A stretch of 16,600 nt of DNA from CANGYM01 sp044372405 (GTDB lineage: Bacteria > Pseudomonadota > Alphaproteobacteria > JAJTHO01 > CANGYM01). Made by a program: the position numbers and the translations under genes. The stretch's first letter is position 1. Each line of letters begins with the position of its first letter. Below the pieces are notes generated by a model. It did not search any database and was not told the origin of the DNA. It worked only from the letters and a program-made list of their open reading frames with translations. Where the stretch lies: positions 1 to 16,600 of the forward strand of contig JBILRW010000032.1 in assembly GCA_044372405.1 (NCBI GenBank). Reading direction: 5' to 3'. Of the stretch, positions 7,106 to 14,087 are shown piece by piece.

Positions 7106-8755
7106 TTAATAAGAGACGTGGCCAATAGACCCAAAGTGTTCGGCCAAGGGGCCCAAAACCAGGACCGGGAAGAACGTCAACCCCCCCACAATAATAATGA
7201 CACCCGTCAGCAGGACCCCAAACAGCACCCCATGGGTGGGAAAGGTTCCCGATGTCGGCGGTGTCACTTTTTTGGCCGCCAAACTGCCCGCCAAAGCCAT
7301 CAGCGGGATGACATACAGATACCGTCCCATGAACATACACAAACCAAGGGCAATGTTATGAAAGGAGGTGTTTCCCGTGAACCCACCAAAGGCCGAGCCG
7401 TTATTGGCCGTGGCTGAGGTATAGGCGTACAAAAGTTCCGATAACCCATGGGGGGCGGCCTCTTGAAGGGAAGACTGAGCATGACCACTGAGCAGAACAA
7501 TCCCCCCCCCCATCAACACACCCACGGGCATAATTAACATGGTCAGGACCACCAATTTAATTTCCCGGGCTTCAATTTTTTTGCCCAAAAATTCAGGCGT
7601 ACGCCCCACCATCAGGCCCGCAAGAAAGACCGTGAGAACGGCAAAGGACAGCATTCCATAAAGTCCACTGCCAACGCCGCCAAAGATGACCTCCCCCAGC
7701 TGCATGTTAAACATAGTGACAAGGCCAGAAAGCGGCATCAAACTATCGTGCATGGCATTGACCGATCCATTGGAGGCAACAGTCGTCGCCGTGGCCCAGA
7801 CAACGCTTTCTGTGACCCCAAAGCGGGTTTCTTTGCCCTCCATGTTGCCCCCCTCAGCGCACAGCGAAACAAGGGTTCCCGCCAGCCACAACGCCAGCAT
7901 AACAATATACAGGGTCCATCCCTGGCGCCTATCCCCCACCATTCCCCCATAGGTAAAACACAGCGCGGCGGGAATCAGCAGGATGCTGAAGAGTTGCAGA
8001 AAATTGCTTATCGGGGTTGGATTTTCCAGGGGATGCGCCGAGTTTACCCCAAAGAACCCACCACCGTTTGTGCCCAGTTGTTTAATGGCAATTTGGGACG
8101 CTGCGGGTCCCTGGGGAATGATCTGCTCGGATCCTTCCAGGGTTTTGGCCGTTGTGTAGGCATCAAAATTTTGCGGTACACCCTGTGCAACCAGCACAAC
8201 ACTGAGGATCACCGATAAGGGTAACAGGATGTAAAGCGTGCCACGCACCATATCCACCCAGTAATTGCCAAGGGTACGGATCTGGCGTCGCGTAATCCCC
8301 CGAATCATGGCGATCAAGAGCGCAATACCCGTGGCGGCAGACACAAAATTTTGTATCCCCAATCCCACCATCTGGCTGAAGTAACTTAAGGCGGCCTCGC
8401 CGCTATAGGCTTGCCAGTTGGTGTTGGTGACAAAGCTGATGGCTGTGTTCAAGGCCAGGGTGGGCTCTAAACCTGAAAATCCTTGGGGGTTTAAGGGTAA
8501 GCCCCCCTGAAATCGCAAAATCCCATACAGCACAAAGAGCCCCAGCGCATTAAAGGCCAACATGTTTAACGTGTATTGCCACCAGGTGTGCTCCGCCTGT
8601 GGCTGAATGCCCGCCAGGCCGTAAAACCGATTTTCAAGGCCGGCCAACAGGCCCTGTCCCTGAAAAACCCGCTGCATGTACCTTCCCAAAACAGGGGCCA
8701 ACAGCGTTAAGAGTCCTGTATAAACAACCACGTATACCCAGTTAATGTCCTGCAT
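7106..8755 (-). CDS. kdpA: KdpA, potassium-binding and translocating subunit
   Basis: KdpA is the channel-like subunit, related to the superfamily of potassium transporters, that selects and passes potassium. The 549 residues give about ten hydrophobic helices. All four pore regions are visible: VTNTNWQAYSGE, GTNGGGFFGVNSAHPLENPT, ATTVASNGSVNAMHDS and SATANNGSAFGGFTGN. The conserved selectivity-filter glycines are kept. The ATG at 8755 is preceded by GAGAG and lies 15 bases after the kdpF stop. No frameshift or stop is seen. Confidence 0.97.
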   Translation of the reverse strand: MQDINWVYVVVYTGLLTLLAPVLGRYMQRVFQGQGLLAGLENRFYGLAGIQPQAEHTWWQYTLNMLAFNALGLFVLYGILRFQGGLPLNPQGFSGLEPTLALNTAISFVTNTNWQAYSGEAALSYFSQMVGLGIQNFVSAATGIALLIAMIRGITRRQIRTLGNYWVDMVRGTLYILLPLSVILSVVLVAQGVPQNFDAYTTAKTLEGSEQIIPQGPAASQIAIKQLGTNGGGFFGVNSAHPLENPTPISNFLQLFSILLIPAALCFTYGGMVGDRRQGWTLYIVMLALWLAGTLVSLCAEGGNMEGKETRFGVTESVVWATATTVASNGSVNAMHDSLMPLSGLVTMFNMQLGEVIFGGVGSGLYGMLSFAVLTVFLAGLMVGRTPEFLGKKIEAREIKLVVLTMLIMPVGVLMGGGIVLLSGHAQSSLQEAAPHGLSELLYAYTSATANNGSAFGGFTGNTSFHNIALGLCMFMGRYLYVIPLMALAGSLAAKKVTPPTSGTFPTHGVLFGVLLTGVIIIVGGLTFFPVLVLGPLAEHFGSIGHVSY

Positions 8756-8770
8756 GAGTAACGCTCTCTT

Positions 8771-8857
8771 TTAAAATTCTTCGGGATAAAGAAGGGCGTA
8801 GACAAGATAGCCCAGTGCGATCAGTCCACTCAATCCGCCGATGAGATATTCCAGCAT
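8771..8857 (-). CDS. kdpF: KdpF small membrane subunit
   Basis: A 28-residue hydrophobic peptide beginning MLEYLIGGLSGLIALGYLVY and ending LLYPEEF, too short for many gene finders. It matches KdpF: one membrane helix with the conserved GYLVYAL core and an acidic-aromatic end close to the EAF/EKF of known KdpF. KdpF stabilises the KdpFABC complex. A GAGGGGGG ribosome binding site lies a few bases upstream, and kdpA begins 15 bases after its stop. Its position ahead of kdpA is the standard one. Confidence 0.9.
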   Translation of the reverse strand: MLEYLIGGLSGLIALGYLVYALLYPEEF

Positions 8858-8868
8858 AAAGGCCCCCC

Positions 8869-8955
8869 TCAGATTTTTTGGCACAATTTCATAGAGGCGT
8901 ACGCAATCCCAAAAAATGCACCGACCAGAACCACCATAGCCACATCCAGTATCAT
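8869..8955 (-). CDS. 28-residue membrane peptide heading the kdp operon
   Basis: An open frame of 28 residues starts MILDVAMVVLVGAFFGIAYA and ends SMKLCQKI. It would form one membrane helix with a short basic tail containing a Cys. A G-rich ribosome binding site (GGGGG, then TTTCTTTATG) precedes it. It stops 11 bases before kdpF, in the same direction, so it is almost certainly in the operon. Small single-span peptides ending in a pattern like A-Y/F-x(4-6)-C-x-x-L/I occur ahead of kdpF in several proteobacteria, from memory. Function is unknown; a role in the KdpFABC complex is only a guess. The length is equal to kdpF, but the sequences are not clearly related. Confidence 0.6.
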   Translation of the reverse strand: MILDVAMVVLVGAFFGIAYASMKLCQKI

Positions 8956-9062
8956 AAAGAAACCCCCTGAATTTTGATCACTGGAATCACTTTAACCAGG
9001 AAGCCATTTAAAAACCAGAGCCGTGTTTGGGTAAAAACATAGAGTTTTCATATGGTTTTAAT
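8956..9062 (-). promoter_or_regulatory. Upstream region of the kdp operon, promoter not resolved
   Basis: This AT-rich 107-bp stretch must hold the kdp promoter if the upstream repeat does not contribute one. I see only weak boxes, for example TTTACC with an 18-bp spacer and TTAAAT on the minus strand. No clear KdpE site and no sigma-54 motif is visible. Confidence 0.3.
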
Positions 9063-9160
9063 AGGACTTACGCACAATTGCGAGGAGCAAAGCGACGAAG
9101 AAATCCAGGGTTTCTGGGAGTTTTAGCGTTTCTGGATTGCTTCGCTGCGCTCGCATGACG
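9063..9160. repeat. Degenerate copy of the palindromic element at 11041
   Basis: The left end AGGACTTACGCACAA (9063-9077) is identical to the reverse complement of the right end of the intact element at 11041-11164. It is followed by an ATTGCGAGGAGCAAAGCGAC-like arm and by an opposing arm CTGGATTGCTTCGCTGCGCT. The right terminal repeat is missing: after GCATGACG (9160) the sequence departs. No target duplication can be seen. It lies between the kdp upstream region and the tRNA promoter. Confidence 0.75.
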
Positions 9161-9200
9161 ATTAGTATAAAGTGTCTTGGGGTATGCCCTCACATTTTGA

Positions 9201-9230
9201 TTGTCAAGCGCACCTTTCTCGGTGTATGAG
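9201..9230 (+). promoter_or_regulatory. Candidate promoter for tRNA-His (and possibly gatB)
   Basis: TTGTCA (9201-9206), an 18-bp spacer and TATGAG (9225-9230) lie 27 bp before the tRNA. The -10 is weak but matches the one suggested for rpsB. Confidence 0.4.
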
Positions 9231-9257
9231 GATATCCTGTAAGTGTGACTGTTTTAT

Positions 9258-9335
9258 GGCGGGCGTAGCTCAGTTGGTTAGAGCGCTAGGTTGTGGTCCT
9301 TGAGGTCGTGGGTTCGAGACCCATCGTTCGCCCCA
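9258..9335 (+). tRNA. tRNA-His (anticodon GTG), with encoded G-1 and CCA
   Basis: The cloverleaf folds fully: acceptor GCGGGCG/CGTTCGC, D stem GCTC/GAGC, anticodon stem CTAGG/CCTTG around loop TTGTGGT, and T stem GTGGG/CCCAT around TTCGAGA. The anticodon GTG decodes histidine. An extra G at 9258 (G-1) pairs with C73, the histidine identity element, and CCA (9333-9335) is encoded. Oddities are a U-U mismatch at 28-42 in the anticodon stem and two adjacent G-U pairs in the acceptor stem. gatB starts 30 bases downstream. Confidence 0.95.
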
Positions 9336-9365
9336 AACTCTTAAAAAAAATGTCTTGGGTATTGC

Positions 9366-10820
9366 ATGACCTACACCGTTGCCTCTCGCTTAGGTCCTTA
9401 TGAGGTTGTCATTGGGATGGAGGTCCACGCCCAGGTGATTTCTGAATCCAAGCTATTTTCGGGGGCGTCTGCGGCCTTTGGGGGGGATCCCAACACCCAT
9501 GTGGCGTTTTTGGATGCGGGGATGCCCGGCATGCTGCCGGTTTTAAATGGCTTTTGTGTTGAGCAGGCCATTAAAACGGGCCTGGCCCTGAATGCGCAAA
9601 TCAATCTGGAATCCCAGTTTGATCGAAAAAATTATTTTTACCCCGATTTGCCCACGGGCTATCAAATTTCGCAGTTTTATCATCCCATTGTGGGGGAAGG
9701 GGTCATCACCCTGGACCTGGCCGAGGGCGTCACAAAAACGGTGGGGATTGAACGCATCCACCTGGAACAGGACGCTGGGAAAAGCATCCACGACATGGAC
9801 CCCCGTTACAGTTATGTGGATTTGAACCGCGCGGGTGTGGCCTTGATGGAAATCGTCTCCCGCCCCGATATGCGCAGCCCCGAAGAAGGCGGCGCGTTTT
9901 TAAAAAAACTCCGCGCCATCGTGCGCACCATCGGCACCTGTGATGGGAATATGGAGGAAGGATCCATGCGCTGCGACGTGAATGTCTCCGTCCGAAAAGC
10001 CGGCGCCCCGCTGGGCACCCGCTGTGAGATTAAAAACGTCAATTCCGTGCGCTTTGTCATGCAGGCCATTGTTTATGAAGCCCAGCGCCAGGTGGACATC
10101 CTGGAATCCGGCGGCAGCATTGATCAAGAAACGCGCCTGTTTGATGCCAGCACCGGCACCACTCGCACCATGCGCAGCAAAGAAGACGCCCACGATTATC
10201 GTTATTTTCCGGACCCTGATTTGCTCCCCATTCGCCTGGATCCGGCTTTGGTGGATCGTTTGCGGGCAGCAATGCCCGAGCTGCCCGATGCCAAGAAAAC
10301 CCGTCTGATGAACAGTTATGGCCTCACCCCCTATGAAGCCGGACTGATTACGTCGGATCACGACATTGCCCGTTATTATGAAGAGGTCTTAACCCACCAC
10401 AACGCCCCCAAATTGGCGGCGAATTGGCTGCTGGGCGATGTGTTTGCGCTGTTGAATAAATCGGGGCAGACGTTGGCGGATACGGCCCTGTCCCCCGCCG
10501 CCCTGGCCGAGTTGCTGGCCATGATTGAGGGCGGTCAGCTGTCGGGCCGCATGGCCAAGGATGTGTTGGTGACCATGGTCGAGCGCGGCGTTTCCCCCTC
10601 AATCATTGTCGCCGAACAGGGCCTGTCCCAGATCAGCGATACCAGTGAATTACAAGCTATTATCCAGCGCGTCATCGCCGCCAGTCCCACCCAGTTGGAA
10701 CAATATCGTTCTGGCAAGGATAAACTCTTTGGCTATTTCGTCGGCCAGGTCATGAAAGAAACGGGCGGTAAAGCCAATCCCGCCGTGGTCAATGATTTGC
10801 TGCGGGCGGTGCTGGGGTAA
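9366..10820 (+). CDS. gatB: GatB, Asp-tRNA(Asn)/Glu-tRNA(Gln) amidotransferase subunit B
   Basis: GatB is the kinase/tRNA-binding subunit of GatCAB, which turns misacylated Glu-tRNA-Gln and/or Asp-tRNA-Asn into Gln-tRNA and Asn-tRNA. The 484 residues match the family length. The conserved N-terminal block EVVIGMEVHAQV, then KLFSGA, PGMLPVLN and FDRKNYFYPDLPTGYQISQ is complete. So are the later motifs LEQDAGKS, SYVDLNRAGVALMEIVS and GSMRCDVNVSVR. The C-terminal YqeY-like tail ends GYFVGQVMKETGGKANPAVVNDLL. gatC and gatA are not adjacent, so the Gat genes are split. There is no Shine-Dalgarno before the ATG, and the gene begins 30 bases after the tRNA 3' end, so processing of a shared transcript is possible. 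Confidence 0.97.
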   Translation: MTYTVASRLGPYEVVIGMEVHAQVISESKLFSGASAAFGGDPNTHVAFLDAGMPGMLPVLNGFCVEQAIKTGLALNAQINLESQFDRKNYFYPDLPTGYQISQFYHPIVGEGVITLDLAEGVTKTVGIERIHLEQDAGKSIHDMDPRYSYVDLNRAGVALMEIVSRPDMRSPEEGGAFLKKLRAIVRTIGTCDGNMEEGSMRCDVNVSVRKAGAPLGTRCEIKNVNSVRFVMQAIVYEAQRQVDILESGGSIDQETRLFDASTGTTRTMRSKEDAHDYRYFPDPDLLPIRLDPALVDRLRAAMPELPDAKKTRLMNSYGLTPYEAGLITSDHDIARYYEEVLTHHNAPKLAANWLLGDVFALLNKSGQTLADTALSPAALAELLAMIEGGQLSGRMAKDVLVTMVERGVSPSIIVAEQGLSQISDTSELQAIIQRVIAASPTQLEQYRSGKDKLFGYFVGQVMKETGGKANPAVVNDLLRAVLG

Positions 10821-10876
10821 TCGGAGGACACCAAAACTGGCTGAGGCTGAGATTGTAAGTCCAGAGATGCTGGATA

Positions 10877-11242
10877 ATGTGGCCTGCTTTTATGGATTCC
10901 GGAGATCCTCTCTATGTTAAAAAAGTTATGGATGCTTTGGGATCACGGGATGTTTTGATTCAGGGTGCTGCAAAATGGTCTTTGTCCAGCAATATGAAAC
11001 AGCATGAATTGGTCGATCAAATTGTAAGATCAGAGGTTTTCAGGACTTACGTAGAGCCTTCGTCATTGCGAGCGTAGCGAAGCAATCCAGAAATGCCGCC
11101 ACCGAAAATTCTGGATTGCCACGCCTCCTGCGGAGGCTCGCAATGACGTTGTGCGTAAGTCCTGGTTTTGACAAGAGACGGAGTGATAAAAAAAGAAATT
11201 AGTGAGTTGATTGCTGAAAACGCTCCTAAAAAATCTCCTTAA
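10877..11242 (+). pseudogene. Small unknown gene interrupted by a miniature element
   Basis: The frame from 10877 reads MWPAFMDSGDPLYVKKVMDA and continues to QIVRSEVF, where it enters the element at 11041 and stops at 11075-11077. With the 124-bp element and one GTTTT target copy removed (129 bp in all), the frame continues without a break: EVLTRDGVIKKEISELIAEN, ending APKKSP at a TAA (11240-11242). This restores a 78-residue protein. The restored frame is good evidence that this was a coding sequence when the element arrived. I recognise no family. The start is uncertain: there is no good ribosome binding site, and an internal ATG (MDSGDP) is possible. A neighbouring upstream frame (from about 10840, EIVSPEMLDNVACFYGF) hints that the original gene was longer and also frameshifted. 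Confidence 0.6.
11041..11164. mobile_element. 124-bp palindromic MITE with 5-bp target duplication
   Basis: The ends CAGGACTTACG (11041-11051) and CGTAAGTCCTG (11154-11164) are inverted repeats. GTTTT lies directly outside both (11036-11040 and 11165-11169). Inside, CGTCATTGCGAGC and CAATCCAGAA pair with TTCTGGATTG and GCTCGCAATGACG, so nearly the whole element can form one long hairpin. A nested GCCTCC-TGC-GGAGGC hairpin lies in the right arm. There is no coding capacity, so it is non-autonomous. 'CGTCATTGCGAGC...AGCAATCCAG' repeats are common in several bacterial genomes, from memory. Removing the element and one GTTTT restores an open frame. Confidence 0.88.
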
Positions 11243-11265
11243 TGAAAAAGGCAAGGTTTTGGTGT

Positions 11266-11292
11266 GAGAGGGAGAGGGAGAGGGAGAGGGAG
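11266..11292 (+). repeat. GAGAGG hexamer microsatellite
   Basis: Four tandem GAGAGG units plus GAG lie between the split gene and the nuoB stop. The purine run is in the nuoB 3' flank. No function is evident; it may be prone to slippage. Confidence 0.9.
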
Positions 11293-11303
11293 CAAATATC
11301 CCC

Positions 11304-11846
11304 CTACCGCACAAACACTGACGTACGGTTGATTTTCTTTTGCAGTTGCATAATGCCGTACAGCAGAGCCTCTGCCGTCGGGGGGCATCCGGGGACGTAA
11401 ATATCCACAGGAACAATACGGTCACAGCCCCGCACCACGGAATAGGAATAATGGTAATACCCGCCGCCGTTGGCGCAGGATCCCATGGAAATCACCCATC
11501 GGGGCTCGGGCATTTGGTCATAAACTTTGCGCAGGGCCGGGGCCATTTTGTTGGTCAGGGTTCCCGCAACAATCATCACATCAGACTGGCGGGGGGATGG
11601 CCGAAACACCGTTCCAAACCGGTCCAAATCATAACGGGACGCCGCCGTGTGCATCATTTCCACCGCGCAGCACGCCAGACCAAAGGTCATGGGCCACAAC
11701 GACCCCGACCGCGCCCAACGCACCAGCTTATCCACCGAAGTTAGGACATAACCGTGGGTGTTGACCTCATCCGCCGCCTTGCGAATCAGGGTGTCGTAAT
11801 CCAAGGTCTCGGGGGTCTCTGCGGGTTGCAGGGGGGTTATTCCCAT
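11304..11846 (-). CDS. nuoB: NuoB, NADH-quinone oxidoreductase subunit B
   Basis: NuoB carries iron-sulfur cluster N2, the last electron carrier before quinone in respiratory complex I, on the cytoplasmic side of the membrane. The 180 residues hold the four ligands: the adjacent pair Cys59-Cys60 (FGLACCAVE), Cys124 (MGSCANGGG) and Cys154 (VPGCPPTAE). The ATG at 11846 is chosen because GGAG lies eight bases upstream and the start overlaps the nuoA stop by 10 bases (ATGGGAATAA). The ATG at 11867 would put that ribosome binding site inside the gene. nuoC, which normally follows, is absent: a repeat-rich region and convergent gatB come next. Confidence 0.96.
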   Translation of the reverse strand: MGITPLQPAETPETLDYDTLIRKAADEVNTHGYVLTSVDKLVRWARSGSLWPMTFGLACCAVEMMHTAASRYDLDRFGTVFRPSPRQSDVMIVAGTLTNKMAPALRKVYDQMPEPRWVISMGSCANGGGYYHYSYSVVRGCDRIVPVDIYVPGCPPTAEALLYGIMQLQKKINRTSVFVR

Positions 11847-12205
11847 TCCAGAGCTCCTTTTTTCCATTCATAAACAAAACCAACGGTTAGAATCCCCAGA
11901 AAAATCATCATAGAGGCAAATCCCGGCCACCCCAAATCCGTTAACACAATGGACCAGGGGAACAGAAACGCGACCTCCAGATCAAAAATAATAAACAGAA
12001 TCGCCACCAGATAAAAGCGGACATCAAAGGTCAGGCGGGCACTTTCAAAGGGCTCAAACCCACACTCATACTGGGAAACCTTTTGATTGTCCGGCCGATG
12101 ACGGCCCACAATCCACGAGGCCACAATCATCACGGTGGCCAAACCCACAGCGATGCACAAAAAAATCAGGATGGGCACGTACTCTGAAATCATAACCGAT
12201 AACAT
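11837..12205 (-). CDS. nuoA: NuoA, NADH-quinone oxidoreductase subunit A
   Basis: NuoA is a small membrane subunit of complex I near the quinone site. The 122 residues form three membrane helices: about 8-30, about 61-84 and about 89-112. The family motif QYECGFEPFESARLTFDVRF and then DLEVAFLFPW sits between helices 1 and 2 and into helix 2. The start at 12205 has no Shine-Dalgarno and a very short predicted leader. An ATG four codons on (12193) is an alternative. The 3' end overlaps nuoB by 10 bases. Confidence 0.94.
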   Translation of the reverse strand: MLSVMISEYVPILIFLCIAVGLATVMIVASWIVGRHRPDNQKVSQYECGFEPFESARLTFDVRFYLVAILFIIFDLEVAFLFPWSIVLTDLGWPGFASMMIFLGILTVGFVYEWKKGALEWE

Positions 12206-12220
12206 TTTTATTGTGCGCCC

Positions 12221-12248
12221 ACTATAGCATGGATGGGCAAGGGGGCAA
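12221..12248 (-). promoter_or_regulatory. Candidate nuoAB promoter
   Basis: On the minus strand, TTGCCC (12248-12243), a 16-bp spacer and TATAGT (12226-12221) lie between tsf and nuoA. The -10 ends 15 bases before the nuoA ATG, which predicts a leader of only about 8-9 nt. The TATAGT -10 also occurs in both toxin-antitoxin promoters. Confidence 0.5.
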
Positions 12249-12280
12249 GAAAAGAAGTGAGGTGGGTGGGGGGCCAGAGC

Positions 12281-13207
12281 CTAACCCACCGCCTGCCGCA
12301 CCTCTTCAGCGAAATCTTTTTTCTCGATCTCAATGCCTTCACCCAGCTGATAACGGGCATATCCGGTCAGGGCGATGGGGGTGCCTTCGGCTTTGGCCAC
12401 GTTTTCAACGACATCAGCAATACGGGTTTCGTTGTCCATGACAAAGGTTTGCTCTAGCAAAACAACCTCTTGATAGAATTTTTTCAGGCGGCCTTCGATC
12501 ATTTTTTCGATAATGGCCTCGGGCTTGCCACTGGCGCGGGCTTGATCAGAAAAGACATCCCGTTCTTTTTGAATGGCGACAGGGTCCAAATCCGAAACGG
12601 CCAAGGACTGGGGAAACGCCGCGGCCACGTGCATGGCCAATTTACGTCCCAGATCCTTCAGTGCATCGGCTTTGGCGGAGGAGGAAAGGGCCACCAAAAC
12701 ACCGATTTTCCCCAAATTCGGAGCCAGTTCGTTGTGAACATAGGACACAACGGCGCCCGCAGGAACGGACAGGTGGGTTAGACGACGCAGGGTCATTTGC
12801 TCCCCAATGGTGGCAATCAGGTGGGTGAGTTCTTCCTCCACCGTGCGCCCCGTCCCCGGATAAGACTGGGTTTTCAGGCTGTCGATATGGGCTATGTTCT
12901 GGGTCAGAGCCAACTGGGCCAAGGTTTTGACAAAGCCCTGAAAGGATTCATTGCGGGCCACAAAGTCCGTTTCCGCATTGACCTCCAGCACCACGCCCCG
13001 GGGACCATCCACAGCCACAGCCACCAAGCCATCGGCAGCGGCGCGGGATGATTTTTTCGCCGCAGCAGCCAAACCTTTTTTCCGCAGCCATTGCTGGGCT
13101 TCTTCAAAATCCCCGCCGGTTTCGGACAGAGCCTTTTTACAATCCATCATTCCGGCGCCACTTTTTTCACGCAGGTCACGAACCATTTCGGCGGTAATTG
13201 TTGCCAT
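12281..13207 (-). CDS. tsf: Elongation factor Ts
   Basis: EF-Ts exchanges GDP for GTP on EF-Tu. The 308 residues match the family. The N-terminal UBA-like domain reads MATITAEMVRDLREKSGAGM, then MDCKKALSETGGDFEEAQQW. The core holds the conserved VEVNAETDFVARN block, followed by two dimerisation-like subdomains with HVAAAFP. The C-terminal region contains LLEQTFVMD. GGGAG precedes the ATG, 27 bases after the rpsB stop, so rpsB and tsf are co-transcribed as usual. Confidence 0.97.
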   Translation of the reverse strand: MATITAEMVRDLREKSGAGMMDCKKALSETGGDFEEAQQWLRKKGLAAAAKKSSRAAADGLVAVAVDGPRGVVLEVNAETDFVARNESFQGFVKTLAQLALTQNIAHIDSLKTQSYPGTGRTVEEELTHLIATIGEQMTLRRLTHLSVPAGAVVSYVHNELAPNLGKIGVLVALSSSAKADALKDLGRKLAMHVAAAFPQSLAVSDLDPVAIQKERDVFSDQARASGKPEAIIEKMIEGRLKKFYQEVVLLEQTFVMDNETRIADVVENVAKAEGTPIALTGYARYQLGEGIEIEKKDFAEEVRQAVG

Positions 13208-13234
13208 AGAAAATCTCCCTTTTCAAATCAATGC

Positions 13235-13984
13235 TTAAGCAGCGGCGGTGTCAGTGGTGGTTTCTTCTTCGGCTCCGCCAGAACGGTAATCCGTCACATC
13301 CACCCGCAGGCCCGATAAAACAGCGGCGGCAAAGGCGTCACAGTACAAACTCAGGGCCTTTCGCGCATCATCATTGCCAGGCACGGGATAGGTAATACCT
13401 GTGGGATCCGCGTTGGTATCCAAAATACCCACGATGGGAATGCCCAGTTTATTGGCCTCTTGAACGGCAATGCGCTCGCGGTTGACGTCCAGAACGATAA
13501 TTAAGTCAGGGGCTGCGCTCATCTGGCGGATTCCGCCCAAAACGCGTTCCAGCTTTTCCCGTTTGCGGTCCAGATCTAGGCGTTCTTTTTTGGTTAAGGT
13601 CGTGCCGTGGTCCTGGATGTATTTTTCCATTTGGGTCAGGGACTGAATAGAATTGGATACGGTTTTCCAGTTTGTCAACGTGCCGCCCAACCAGCGGTGG
13701 TTGATGAAATACTGGCCGCATTTTTTGGCCGCCTCAGACACGATTTCAGTGGCCTGTTTTTTGGTGCCAACGAACAGAATGCGCCCGCCCTTGGCGGCTG
13801 TGGATTCAACGGCAACCATGGCCTGCTCCAGCAGCGGAACGGTCTGTTCCAAATCCAGAATATGAACACCGCCGCGCACCCCAAAAATAAACGGGGCCAT
13901 TTTGGGATTCCAGCGACGCGTGGTGTGACCAAAGTGCACACCGGCATTAATCAATTGACGTAAATTCAGATGGGGACGTGACAT
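13235..13984 (-). CDS. rpsB: 30S ribosomal protein S2
   Basis: S2 binds the small subunit near S1 and is needed for S1 assembly. The 249 residues show the family blocks: LRQLINAGVHFGHTTRRWNP near the N-terminus, IFGVRGGVHILDLEQT, FVGTKKQATEIV, HRWLGGTLTNWKTV, and PDLIIVLDVNRERIAVQEA, then GIPIVGILDTNADP. The C-terminus is acidic and Thr/Ala rich (EEETTTDTAAA). AGGA precedes the ATG at 13984. It heads the rpsB-tsf operon and diverges from def. Confidence 0.97.
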   Translation of the reverse strand: MSRPHLNLRQLINAGVHFGHTTRRWNPKMAPFIFGVRGGVHILDLEQTVPLLEQAMVAVESTAAKGGRILFVGTKKQATEIVSEAAKKCGQYFINHRWLGGTLTNWKTVSNSIQSLTQMEKYIQDHGTTLTKKERLDLDRKREKLERVLGGIRQMSAAPDLIIVLDVNRERIAVQEANKLGIPIVGILDTNADPTGITYPVPGNDDARKALSLYCDAFAAAVLSGLRVDVTDYRSGGAEEETTTDTAAA

Positions 13985-14018
13985 AATAATAAAGTTCCTT
14001 TTTTTCCAGTTAAACCTG

Positions 14019-14073
14019 GCACAAAGTGTTACCCGAAAATGTTACCTAATGGGCACCAGAAAAACCTTTGTGC
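14019..14073 (-). promoter_or_regulatory. Foldable leader of rpsB-tsf mRNA
   Basis: The leader between the predicted start (near 14081) and the rpsB ATG contains the perfect 8-bp inverted repeat GCACAAAG (14066-14073 read on the minus strand) and CTTTGTGC (14019-14026), closing a 39-nt loop. GGTAACA occurs twice inside the leader. S2 autoregulates its mRNA leader in gammaproteobacteria. Whether this fold does the same is an inference, and I cannot match it to a known leader class. Confidence 0.4.
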
Positions 14074-14087
14074 GCGTGATGGACTCT

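Noticed and set aside
8956..9062. Riboswitch or sigma-54 promoter upstream of kdp
   Set aside because: No GG-N10-GC element and no recognisable c-di-AMP riboswitch core could be found in this 107-bp stretch.
11063..11425. 120-codon minus-strand frame across the miniature element and nuoB
   Set aside because: It runs through the palindromic element and the hexamer repeat and out of frame with nuoB; its composition reflects these repeats.
12261..12290. Hairpin GGTGGGT/ACCCACC at the end of tsf as a terminator
   Set aside because: One arm lies inside the last tsf codons, the loop is long, and the following minus-strand sequence is only mildly T-rich. It is not convincing as an intrinsic terminator.
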